Positions 21,464 to 33,138 of a stretch of 64,000 nucleotides of DNA are shown here, piece by piece. Both the position numbers and the translations under genes were made by a program. The stretch spans positions 126,147,542-126,211,541 of the forward strand of contig CAKMRJ010005634.1 in the NCBI GenBank assembly GCA_928212115.1. Direction: 5' to 3'. Each line of letters starts with the position of its first letter. Within the stretch, counting starts at the first letter, position 1. The notes below the pieces were generated by a model, which did no database searches, was not told the DNA's origin, and saw only the letters and a program-made list of their open reading frames with translations. This DNA is from Lactuca virosa (lineage: Eukaryota > Streptophyta > Magnoliopsida > Asterales > Asteraceae).

Positions 21464-24010
21464 ATGAAACTTAACTCAGAAGGAGTGGGCAGTGTTGGTA
21501 GTGGTTGCCGGATTTTGCCGTTGCCGCCGCCGGAGACAGTAGTTATGACCAATCACGGAGGACGAATAGAAGCTGAAAGGATCTACGAAACCGCCGGAGC
21601 GACAAAGTTCATGAGGATCATAGAAGAAGAGTGTAATTCGTCTAGTAGTTCGTCGATCGGCAAAAATAGCGACGACGACGACGACGGCGGCGATCAGGAA
21701 GGTGATGCTCAAAGTCCTTATAGATATGATCATCAGAATAAGAACGAAATCAGCAATGGTTCTCTCGATGATGCAATTCAAGCTCTTGAGGAAGCGCTTC
21801 CGATCAGGTTTGTTTTCGTCTTCTCCTTCATTAACTCTTGTGTGTGAAAGTTCTGTATATTAACATCGTCGTAGATTTCAATTACAGAATTAGATTCTGC
21901 TTTGGTATCATGAAAATTAGGTATCTTAATTTTACTTTCTCTGATTCAATTTCAACTGTTTCTTTTTCCATGACGAATCGTATGCATCTAGATTGATACT
22001 GATACTTGACCTAATGCAATTCATGATCTTTTAAGCAACTATTTTAGCTAACAATCAAGGAGCTACATTCACAAATTGATTATTTGCATAAACTCAAGCA
22101 CGATTCTTGCTTGAAGAATTTATTGAAAACATTTAATTGACGATTTCAATGTGTGAGATTGGAAATTATCAAATTAGGAAAAGTTTGGTGAATGAAAGGG
22201 ATGTATTATCTTATACTCAATCTCATCCTCAACTAATTGCAAACGATTTTTGTCCCAAATAGAATTTAGATGCATTTCCATTTTCACAATTGACAAATTT
22301 TCAACAAAACACATCTTATCTTATCTTTTACCAAAAACATTCCAATTTTTACTTCGATCCACAAAAACTTTTGTTATCAAAATCAAACTTCTTTTCTTAT
22401 GGATATTATTGTAAAGTCAACCTAAAAAAGCGTTAATATCGTCTTTCCATAAAGATCACAATAATTATATATATTTATATGATATTACAAAATAAAGGAT
22501 CTAAATTGCCGTATCTTTCTTTTTACAATGTTATTGTTTTTAGTTTGACAAAATAAGTGTATGACATCATTACCAAAACATATTTCACATCTTTATTTTA
22601 TATCCGCATATTCTTTTAGAATTATATAATATATGGTCACAATCCTATCCCATAATACTAAAATAAAGGGGACATTGTGCCACTTGTATTATTATTGTAC
22701 TGTTTCTTATTTATTATTTTGTCCATTAAAGTAAAGGATAAGATAGAAAGTGTATATAGATAAGGAGTGGGGTAAGTAAAATAGTGACCAAAAGAGGCTA
22801 TTAATTATAAATATAATAACATGTTTTAAAAGTGGTTTAATTGGGTAGGTTTAAAATACATATACGTGCACATGCAATTCATCAAACAATTTGCTGGTCT
22901 AACTTGGACCACAGTTGTATAACGATTTCCACGAAATTAATATCCAAGGTGTCATTTTTATTTAGCGTAAGAAAAGAAATAACAACTTATTTGTATCTAT
23001 TTATACATTATGGTATTGTATATTTTTTTCTGTTTTAGTATGTTAATTTTTTTGTTAAGACATTGTATATTAAAAGATTTATCCAATTATAGCAAGTAAA
23101 TTTTTTTGTAGTTTGATGACAATACTAAATCGCTAGATTTTTTTTAAAAAAATCGCTATATTTTTTTAAAATACAATACAATGTTATAATACAAATAAAT
23201 TAAAAAATATGCTATAATAAAAAATCAACGAAATTGTAGTTGCTTTTTTTCTTTTTTTGCATCTAGCCCCTTCTTTATTCAATGGAATTATTCGTTAATA
23301 TATTTGTTAGTATTTTTTTACTTAATAAAAGTTTTTTATTATTTTTATTTATTTTATACAAAAAAAAATACTATTGAAAGGAGAAAATAAGACATTTAGG
23401 GGCCTATTTTTTTATATGGATAGATGTTGTTTGCTTATTGAAATTATTGTTCCTCTTTAGATCAAATGAACTAAATGATAACAAATATTAAATAAAAATG
23501 GAATGTTTATTACTAGTAGTATATAACTATTACAACTAAACGAGAGTAAACTACTTTATTCTTTTGTCTAAAATTTATAATAAATAAATAAATAAAAACT
23601 ATTTTAATACTTTATACCGATTACTAAAAGTTAACGCTCATTTTATTTACAGAAGAGGAATATCAACGTTCTACAACGGGAAATCAAAATCATTCACATC
23701 TTTAACCGAAATGTGGCCCTCATCTAAACCATCAATACATGAAATTGCAAAACCAGATAACGCGTACACAAGAAAACGAAGAAATCTTGTAGCTTCCACT
23801 ATTTTATCGCATAAAAACAAGAACCACACTGCGTTCCAACTATCGGGTATCAATATGGGACGAATATCAAAGAAAGCCAAATCCTCCACATTGCGGTTTA
23901 CTTCAGAAAACAAAGATCTTGAGTTAAATAAGAAGAACATGTCTTCGATTAGATCGTTTTCGATGGTGAATTTGCATCGATGTGGTTCTAGATTTATTGA
24001 AAATTGTTAG
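21464..24010 (+). CDS. OXS3-like: OXS3-like (OXIDATIVE STRESS 3 family) protein
   Basis: Two exons are predicted, 21464-21807 and 23653-24010, separated by an 1845-bp GT-AG intron, giving 233 aa. The joint restores the family signature: exon 1 ends LEEALPIR, and exon 2 continues with RGISTFYNGKSKSFTSL and then AKPDNAYTRKRRN. These match the conserved core of the plant OXS3 family, whose members promote tolerance to heavy metals and oxidative stress and are nuclear, chromatin-associated proteins. Exon 1 also has the Ser run plus Asp run (SSSSSSIG, DDDDDGG) usual before that core. The ATG at 21464 is preferred; the upstream in-frame codon at 21446 is TTG. Exon 2 and its flank are duplicated downstream (27442-27799). 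The gene is convergent with PAA2. Family confidence is high; which paralogue it is cannot be told. Confidence 0.85.
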
Positions 24011-26040
24011 TTTGGAAGTTGGGAGGATGGATTTATGAGTAAATAGGTTATAATAACTAACATGTGCAGTGTCCTTTGGTATTTTATGGGCGTAAGGAAA
24101 AAATGTTTGGGTCATTTATTAATGAGAAATGCACTTTTTTTTTATTATTGTTATTATTTGTTAGTTATTGCATATGGTGTTGTGGGTTAAAAACGAATGA
24201 TACTATGGGGTGTTTAAACGAATCGAATCGATATAAATGTGGCTTGTTTGTGTGTTTCTTCAAGTTTACCCAAACAATAAACAAATACAAACATATGAAC
24301 AAACAATGGAAAACTATTTATTGATTTGTGTTCCTTGGGTAATGGTGGTGTTCAAACAAAATGAAATAATTGGCTTCAAACCAAGGTTAACATATTGGGA
24401 TGGTGGACTTTTCTTAATCAGTTTTGGACTTTCCTTGATCAGTTTTGCATTCTAAATCGTACTTTTAAACTACACATTTGTCCACCATGAGACTTGAACT
24501 CTGAACTCTTTAGGCCCTTTAAGCTATGAGGGAGTGGGTTGTTTGTTTTTGTTCGATTGGACTTTTCTTTTTAATTGGAGGCAGGGTTTCTTGAAAACGA
24601 TCAAGCTTTGTGGGTTCGTGTTATTGAAGTCATCTATGGTGAAGATGGCCGTTTTAGGCAATTATCTATGGTTATAGTTAAAAATAATTCAACGAGATGG
24701 GATTTTCTTGTTATTGTCAAGTTGAATGTTTTAACTTGAAGGTTGTAGTTAAAAATATTGCAACCATAACTAATGTACTTAATAAAGGAATTGATGTTGA
24801 ATCGGTTATTTGTCCACTGACATACAGGATTCTGGACCACATATATAGTAATTGCTACATCTATTTGGCCACAAATCAAAAGATTGTGGGAGTTTAGACA
24901 TTCCTTCTTTTGCCTAGGTCACAAATTAGATTACTTTGGTGGATAATTCCAAGTTTAATGTGGTCCAAAGAAGTTGTCTTGGTGTAGTTATAATCACAAA
25001 TTTTTGGGTCATTTGGAATTTTCGAAACACACATTTTGAAGCGGTAAACATGTGGAAAACGGATTTATTCGATAAAGTTGTTTAATTATCGTTTTTTTTT
25101 ATTACAATAGAAACAATACATGTAAGATTGAATGGGTTTGTTGCTTGTACAACTTTGATATTATTATTTCTATTAAATAAATTTATACGATTCCAAATGG
25201 AAGAAAATGAACCAAAACTATATTAACATTATCGAATTATCTTGATTATATTTATCTTACAAATATTTATTATTTTAAATATTATTATCATTTTCTATCT
25301 TTTCAATACAAACCTTAATCAATCATTTTCAAGTTTAAGATAAATGGAATCTTATCTTAATATTTATTGTTTTGAATAGTGTTTGTATTTTCTATAATTT
25401 AACACAAACCTTAATCAATCATTTTCAAAATTAAAATAAATGGAATCTTATCTTAATATCTATTGGTTTAAATAGTATTACTATTTCTTATGGTTTAGAA
25501 CACAATCCTTAATCAATCATATTCAAATTTAAGATAAGAGGAATCTTATATTAATATATAAGGCCAGTAGGTGTATCGACACCGCACACCGTGAGGTGAT
25601 GAGGGGTCACCGCAGTGGTGTAGTGACCCTCCCAGCACAAGACCATTTCACCGCATCCGCTTCTCTCTTCTCTTTTTTTTTACATGCTTTCTGATATTGT
25701 ACAGTAAAACACTAGTCGTTGCATATTTTGAGGGGGTGATATGTGACCATTTACTACGGTGAAAAGGGTGAGATGATGGTAAAAGGAAAATGACATGGTG
25801 ATGAAGTGGTAGGCAAAAAGTGAAAGGTAGTGAGAAGGTACACACCGGCGTATACATATCTCTAGTAGGTGTCTTTTTTTGCTTCTTTTATAGTTCTTGA
25901 GACAAGATCTACGTATAAATGCTTGTATTATATAAGATAGGATTATATACAATAATTAATATCATTAAGTTTTATATTAAAAATCCAATGATAGCATGTG
26001 GCTACAATATACTGTTGTCCTTTCAAAACCTTCTTTTCCC
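23482..26040 (+). repeat. duplicated unit, copy 1 (3' half of the OXS3-like gene)
   Basis: This 2.56-kb stretch includes the last 171 bp of the OXS3-like intron, exon 2 and about 2 kb of downstream DNA. It recurs at 27271-29827 with only a few differences, such as homopolymer lengths near 24131 and 25090 and one substitution near 25536. Beyond exon 2 I see no gene. GC-richer sequence at 25560-25660 and 25740-25860 may be a small transposon, but I could not fix its ends. Confidence 0.95.
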
Positions 26041-27258
26041 AATATATTGGGCCGTTTAGGATCATTGTCAGGGTTGGCAAGGTGGCTTACAGACTAGATC
26101 TGCCGGAGGAGCTTAGTCGGATCCACAGTACTTTCCACGTTTCGCAGTTGCGAAAGTGCATTGTGGACCCGGAGGTGGTGGTGCCACTGGATGACATTCA
26201 GATTGATGAGCGCCTGAATTATATTGAGAGGCCGATTGTTGTTTTGGAAAGGAAAGTGAAAGTCCTGCGCAACAAGGAGGTTCCATTGGTAAAGATATAA
26301 TGGGAGCATCGTAGGGGATCCGAGTGGACATGGGAGTCGGAGGCTGAGATGCGGGAGCATTACCTAGAGTTATTCGCTACAGCAGACTTCGAGGACGAAG
26401 TCTAAGTCAAGTAGGGGAGAATTGTAACATCCCCACCGTCAGGTATTATTAATTTTTCCATTTAGACTTCATGTCTAAGGTCTACTCGACGAGTTGGCGC
26501 TTGACTCGTCGAGTAGCAGCGGGCCAGGACACGTCAATTAATGAGTGACTCGTCGAGTCGGCATGAGGGACTCGACGAGTAGGAGCTGGCAGTGGAAACC
26601 CTAATTTTCAGGGTTTTGCACCCTATATATTGGACCATTAGCGCCTCCCACTGTCCTCTATCACCCTCTTGAGACCCAGAAACCCTAATTTCCGTGAGTG
26701 AGAGCTTGGAGAGTGTTTTGGAGCTTTGGGAAGTGACTTTTGTGAAGGAAATTTGTAGATCAAGAGGCTAGCATCAAGATTTATGTGTGGATCCAGAGCC
26801 TACTTCAGTTTGGGCACGTTTTGGAGGTAACCAGTTGTTACCTTAACCTCTTTTTCTTCTAGAATCATTCATATGTGGAAACTAGGGCTTTCTTTAGTTA
26901 TTCATGAAGGGATTTTGGTATGGGAGCTAGATCTGAAGTTGAAACTTCAGATCTGAACCTCTTTTGAGTCCTAAGTCCATAAAGTTTCCAGCTTTTGCAA
27001 GGATGAGACTCTCCTATGGTGTAAAGCTCCATTAGAAGCTTAGATTGGTCATTTGGAGCCTTTAGGGCCTTGCATGCATGTAAAGTTTGCAACTTTACGT
27101 GATAAACATGCCTTAGAAGCTTGGATCTGTAATCTGGAACCTTGGCATGGCTTGAAAAGTGTCTGCATGGATGAAGGTCTGCAAGGACTCGGCGAGTTGC
27201 ATAGTCAACTCGGCGAGTCATATGAAGATGGTCATGAACTCGTCGAGTTGATGAACAA
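26041..27258 (+). mobile_element. fragment of chromovirus C (integrase tail plus partial LTR)
   Basis: It matches 12938-14155 at a constant offset of 13103. The differences I found are at 26071 (T for C) and 27076 (A for T). It starts inside the integrase tail and stops inside the LTR, so it has no transposon ends and did not arrive by transposition. It sits exactly between the two copies of the duplicated unit. Confidence 0.95.
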
Positions 27259-27270
27259 CTAAACGAGAGT
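27255..27270 (+). other. templated filler DNA at duplication junction
   Basis: The 16 bases ACAACTAAACGAGAGT are identical to 23532-23547, about 50 bp inside the duplicated unit, and sit between the retroelement fragment and copy 2. The first four bases are also shared with the end of the fragment. Confidence 0.85.
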
Positions 27271-29827
27271 CAAATATTAAATAAAAATGGAATGTTTATT
27301 ACTAGTAGTATATAACTATTACAACTAAACGAGAGTAAACTACTTTATTCTTTTGTCTAAAATTTATAATAAATAAATAAATAAAAACTATTTTAATACT
27401 TTATACCGATTACTAAAAGTTAACGCTCATTTTATTTACAGAAGAGGAATATCAACGTTCTACAACGGGAAATCAAAATCATTCACATCTTTAACCGAAA
27501 TGTGGCCCTCATCTAAACCATCAATACATGAAATTGCAAAACCAGATAACGCGTACACAAGAAAACGAAGAAATCTTGTAGCTTCCACTATTTTATCGCA
27601 TAAAAACAAGAACCACACTGCGTTCCAACTATCGGGTATCAATATGGGACGAATATCAAAGAAAGCCAAATCCTCCACATTGCGGTTTACTTCAGAAAAC
27701 AAAGATCTTGAGTTAAATAAGAAGAACATGTCTTCGATTAGATCGTTTTCGATGGTGAATTTGCATCGATGTGGTTCTAGATTTATTGAAAATTGTTAGT
27801 TTGGAAGTTGGGAGGATGGATTTATGAGTAAATAGGTTATAATAACTAACATGTGCAGTGTCCTTTGGTATTTTATGGGCGTAAGGAAAAAATGTTTGGG
27901 TCATTTATTAATGAGAAATGCACTTTTTTTTATTATTGTTATTATTTGTTAGTTATTGCATATGGTGTTGTGGGTTAAAAACGAATGATACTATGGGGTG
28001 TTTAAACGAATCGAATCGATATAAATGTGGCTTGTTTGTGTGTTTCTTCAAGTTTACCCAAACAATAAACAAATACAAACATATGAACAAACAATGGAAA
28101 ACTATTTATTGATTTGTGTTCCTTGGGTAATGGTGGTGTTCAAACAAAATGAAATAATTGGCTTCAAACCAAGGTTAACATATTGGGATGGTGGACTTTT
28201 CTTAATCAGTTTTGGACTTTCCTTGATCAGTTTTGCATTCTAAATCGTACTTTTAAACTACACATTTGTCCACCATGAGACTTGAACTCTGAACTCTTTA
28301 GGCCCTTTAAGCTATGAGGGAGTGGGTTGTTTGTTTTTGTTCGATTGGACTTTTCTTTTTAATTGGAGGCAGGGTTTCTTGAAAACGATCAAGCTTTGTG
28401 GGTTCGTGTTATTGAAGTCATCTATGGTGAAGATGGCCGTTTTAGGCAATTATCTATGGTTATAGTTAAAAATAATTCAACGAGATGGGATTTTCTTGTT
28501 ATTGTCAAGTTGAATGTTTTAACTTGAAGGTTGTAGTTAAAAATATTGCAACCATAACTAATGTACTTAATAAAGGAATTGATGTTGAATCGGTTATTTG
28601 TCCACTGACATACAGGATTCTGGACCACATATATAGTAATTGCTACATCTATTTGGCCACAAATCAAAAGATTGTGGGAGTTTAGACATTCCTTCTTTTG
28701 CCTAGGTCACAAATTAGATTACTTTGGTGGATAATTCCAAGTTTAATGTGGTCCAAAGAAGTTGTCTTGGTGTAGTTATAATCACAAATTTTTGGGTCAT
28801 TTGGAATTTTCGAAACACACATTTTGAAGCGGTAAACATGTGGAAAACGGATTTATTCGATAAAGTTGTTTAATTATCGTTTTTTTTATTACAATAGAAA
28901 CAATACATGTAAGATTGAATGGGTTTGTTGCTTGTACAACTTTGATATTATTATTTCTATTAAATAAATTTATACGATTCCAAATGGAAGAAAATGAACC
29001 AAAACTATATTAACATTATCGAATTATCTTGATTATATTTATCTTACAAATATTTATTATTTTAAATATTATTATCATTTTCTATCTTTTCAATACAAAC
29101 CTTAATCAATCATTTTCAAGTTTAAGATAAATGGAATCTTATCTTAATATTTATTGTTTTGAATAGTGTTTGTATTTTCTATAATTTAACACAAACCTTA
29201 ATCAATCATTTTCAAAATTAAAATAAATGGAATCTTATCTTAATATCTATTGGTTTAAATAGTATTACTATTTCTTATGGTTTAGAACACAATCCTTAAT
29301 CAATCATATTCAAATTTAAGATAAGATGAATCTTATATTAATATATAAGGCCAGTAGGTGTATCGACACCGCACACCGTGAGGTGATGAGGGGTCACCGC
29401 AGTGGTGTAGTGACCCTCCCAGCACAAGACCATTTCACCGCATCCGCTTCTCTCTTCTCTTTTTTTTTACATGCTTTCTGATATTGTACAGTAAAACACT
29501 AGTCGTTGCATATTTTGAGGGGGTGATATGTGACCATTTACTACGGTGAAAAGGGTGAGATGATGGTAAAAGGAAAATGACATGGTGATGAAGTGGTAGG
29601 CAAAAAGTGAAAGGTAGTGAGAAGGTACACACCGGCGTATACATATCTCTAGTAGGTGTCTTTTTTTGCTTCTTTTATAGTTCTTGAGACAAGATCTACG
29701 TATAAATGCTTGTATTATATAAGATAGGATTATATACAATAATTAATATCATTAAGTTTTATATTAAAAATCCAATGATAGCATGTGGCTACAATATACT
29801 GTTGTCCTTTCAAAACCTTCTTTTCCC
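27271..29827 (+). repeat. duplicated unit, copy 2
   Basis: It matches 23482-26040 at an offset of 3789 falling to 3787. After 29827 the sequence is single-copy and leads to the 3' end of PAA2. Confidence 0.95.
27442..27799 (+). pseudogene. duplicate of OXS3-like exon 2
   Basis: The exon is unchanged at the protein level and still has its splice acceptor (ATTTACAG) and 171 bp of intron. It has no exon 1, promoter or start codon of its own. It could only be expressed as an alternative last exon spliced from exon 1 at 21807, which would give the same protein with a different 3' UTR context. Confidence 0.8.
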
Positions 29828-30245
29828 AAAACCATATTTTTAAATCATCCATACTTTTCGTAAAGTGATGATTATTTTGAAATAAATATAAAAAAAATAT
29901 GATCATTTGGTTTTGGTAAAAAAAATCATGTAATGAAATTCTACAACAAATAGACAGATATAATGTAATGAAACCATGCTATAATGTAATCAACTTAAAA
30001 ACAAAAATAACAAAATATAAACTGCTTATATATAAATTTAAAGACCAATATTTATAATAATTTCAAGAAACAGTTTGTAGTTTGTACTCTATACGTGTTG
30101 TTATATCATGGCAAAGGTACAACAAGTTGAAGCACAATATTCCTTTGCCTTTGATTTCCTCTACTTACATAGTTTACGATAAATCAGATCTCAATAACAA
30201 CCGTATTACATCGTATAAATTATATAACACAATCAATCAACATCT
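29828..30245. other. intergenic DNA between the OXS3-like duplicate and PAA2
   Basis: AT-rich DNA, presumably including the 3' UTR of PAA2. I see no gene. Confidence 0.5.
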
Positions 30246-33088
30246 TTATGCTCTTAAAGATGTAGATTCAATCCGCTTTTCACCTTCGTTTTTCATTTTT
30301 TTATTATGAGACCCGTGAAGTTGTAAAAGAAGTGAGTTGCTCACAACAAATATTGAACTAAACGCCATAAGTCCACCTATCAATTATCAAAACAAACAAA
30401 TGAAAACCAAAAAAAAAAAATGTTAATATTTTTTCATAATCAGTCCCGTTTTTCTTTATTTTTTTCAGCCATATAAGGTTCAAAAAATATAAATTGTTAA
30501 TATTTTTTCAGTCATACAAAATATGTAATATATTCAATCTTCAATCTGGCAAAGTGGCAATGTATTTCTATTTTTATTTATAAAAGGTAAAATGTGAGAA
30601 TATATTAATTATTCACTTAATCACCCATTCGAGACTTGAGGTATCATATATACCAGGTAAATGTAAATTTGCAAGATAACAAGAGTTATTAAACATCATT
30701 TTAAGAATATTTGTTAAATTTCAGTACTCGATACATGTTATATAATTGGAAGAATATTTATATAAAAAGATTTAATCGCATCAAAAAGTGAGGGAAGCAT
30801 GTATAAATATAATGTTTGGTTATTAATCAATTGATAGATAATCAATGCATTCATTATGTTTAGCTATAAACTTTCATGATTACCAATAAAAGTACTGGTG
30901 ACATAAATGCCTTTAATATATAATATTAAAATTGATTTAGGACTAATTTCATTCCAGTTTTAAACCGGTTTCAGTCTTTAACCAACTTATGACTGAAACC
31001 GGATTTAATTCGGTCATTCAACCGAAAGTAAAGACCGGAGGACTGGTCTAAGTAGGGGTGAGCATTTGGACCTGTGGACCAGACCGGACCGTTTTTTTGG
31101 ACCCCCAGCCGGTTCTCGGTTCTAGGATTTCAGCAAAAACGGTCCGGGCCGGTTCCAAGTAAAAACTGGTTTTGGACCGGTTTATTTTTTAAAAAAATTG
31201 TATTTTGTAAAATTATTTAAAGAAACATATCTCATTCGTTTTAAGTCGAATTGACATGCGGTTTTTTCCAACGTGTAAGTTAGAATTTGTAGATGATTTT
31301 AGACTAATTTTGTTGTTTTTGTTGTTATATTTGATGAGTTACAATCATTCAAAGATGAGATATCAAAGTTGAAATATTTCAGCTTTTCAGCAATTCTGTG
31401 AAATTATTTAAATAAACATACCTCATTCGTTTTAAGTCGGATTAACATGAAGTTTTTTCTAACGTGTAATTTAGAGTTTGTAGATGATTTTAGACTATAA
31501 TTTTGTTGTTTTTGGTATTATATTCGATGAGTTACAATGCTTCAAAGATGAAATATCAAAGCTGAAATATTTCAGTTTTTCAACAAGAAATTTAAAGTTT
31601 TGTATTCTGTGAAATTCTTTAAACAAGCATATCTCATTCGTTTTAAGTCGGATCGACATGCGGTCTTTCCCAACGTGTAATTTAAAGTTTGTAGATGATT
31701 TTAGACTATAATTTTGTTGTTTTTGGTGTTATATTCAATGAGTTACAATCTTTCAAAAATAAGATATCAAAGCTGAAATATTTCAGCTTTTCAACAAAAA
31801 ATTTAAACTTTTTTATTCTGTGAAATTCTTTAAACAATCATATCTCATTTGTTTTAAGTCGGATTGACATGCGCTTTTTCCAACGTGTACTTTAGAGTTT
31901 GTAGATTATTTTAGACTATAATTTTGTTGTTTTTGGTGTTATATTCAATGAGTTACAATCCTTCAAACAAATAGTATAAAGTATAAATAAACAAAGTTTG
32001 ACCGGTCCAAAAGGCACAATAAACGAAAACGAATTCATTTTTACGAGTTGTACCGTATCAAACCCAAAAAAGTATTCATTTTAACGAGTTGTAACGTATC
32101 AAACCCAACAACATATTCGTTTTAACGAGTTGTATCAAACCCAAAAACACGTTTTAACTTGTACCGTATGCATATAAAGTTGTACCGGTCCAAACAGGTC
32201 CAAGAACTGGAAAACCCGGACCTGGAGACCTGGACCCGTTAAGTCTCATCCGGTCCACGGTCCACGATATTCTCCAAAACCGATCCGGTCCAAATGCTCA
32301 CCCCTAGGTCTAACCGGTCCTTTTTTAAAAAAAGGACTGGTTTTAGACCAGTCAAGGACCAATTTCATTTGTCAGGGACTCGCACTTAATCTCTGGTTTG
32401 TGCAAAAGATGTGAATATCCTATCCTCGTCATTTTTGTCTAGTCCAGATAACAAATGGAGCCCAAAGAAATATCAAAATCAATTTATAAGAAAATAAAAA
32501 TGTAAATTACCTGAAAGTGAAGGTGTCATGGCAAAATCAAAATGAGGAAGAAGCACACCAGCTGCAATGGGGATTGCAACAACATTATACGCCACAGCCC
32601 ACGACAAATTCTGATGAACTTTCGACATTGTTGCTTTTGCAAGGTCAATTGCATCTACCACCTACACACATCACATCACAACTCAGTAACAAGACATGAC
32701 ATGACAGAACAGGTTGTATTTGTACTACTTTGACGTGCACTGGACTATGATCACAATGGGACAAAATTTGCAATTTTTTATCCCACGAAAAAGGTGGGAC
32801 ATGGACTTGCTCTCGATCTCTCGTTTGTGCAAAAGACGTAAATGCCCTCTCCTCATCCTTGTGATTGAAAAATATCCCGAAAAAGGTGTTATATGTAGAT
32901 TGTAAATGCTCACTTGTGAAAGTTTGTTGCCAAGAAGTATAATGGACGCTGCATTGGAGGCAGCATTTTCTTGTCCTTCAACTTGCAAAGCAATTCCAAC
33001 ATCCGCTAGAGCCAAAGAGGGTGCATCGTTAATCCCATCTCCCACCTTAATTTTGAAGATTATATCATCATTATTTACATTGGAATTC

Positions 33089-33138
<50 letters not shown>

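Noticed and set aside
23671..23940. Reverse-strand 89-aa ORF, repeated at 27460.
   Set aside because: It is antisense to OXS3-like exon 2, whose sense frame has clear family motifs.
25560..25860. Possible MITE with GTGTATCGACACCG and TACACACCGGCG ends.
   Set aside because: The ends do not form a convincing inverted repeat and no target duplication could be fixed.
24061..25952. Several 60-100-aa ORFs downstream of OXS3-like (repeated in copy 2).
   Set aside because: No domain, start context or splice support; AT-rich chance frames duplicated with the unit.
32479..32510. PAA2 ending with a short tail after SLSG at 32479.
   Set aside because: A good GT donor at 32510 and a downstream exon with the family C-terminus show this is intron read-through.
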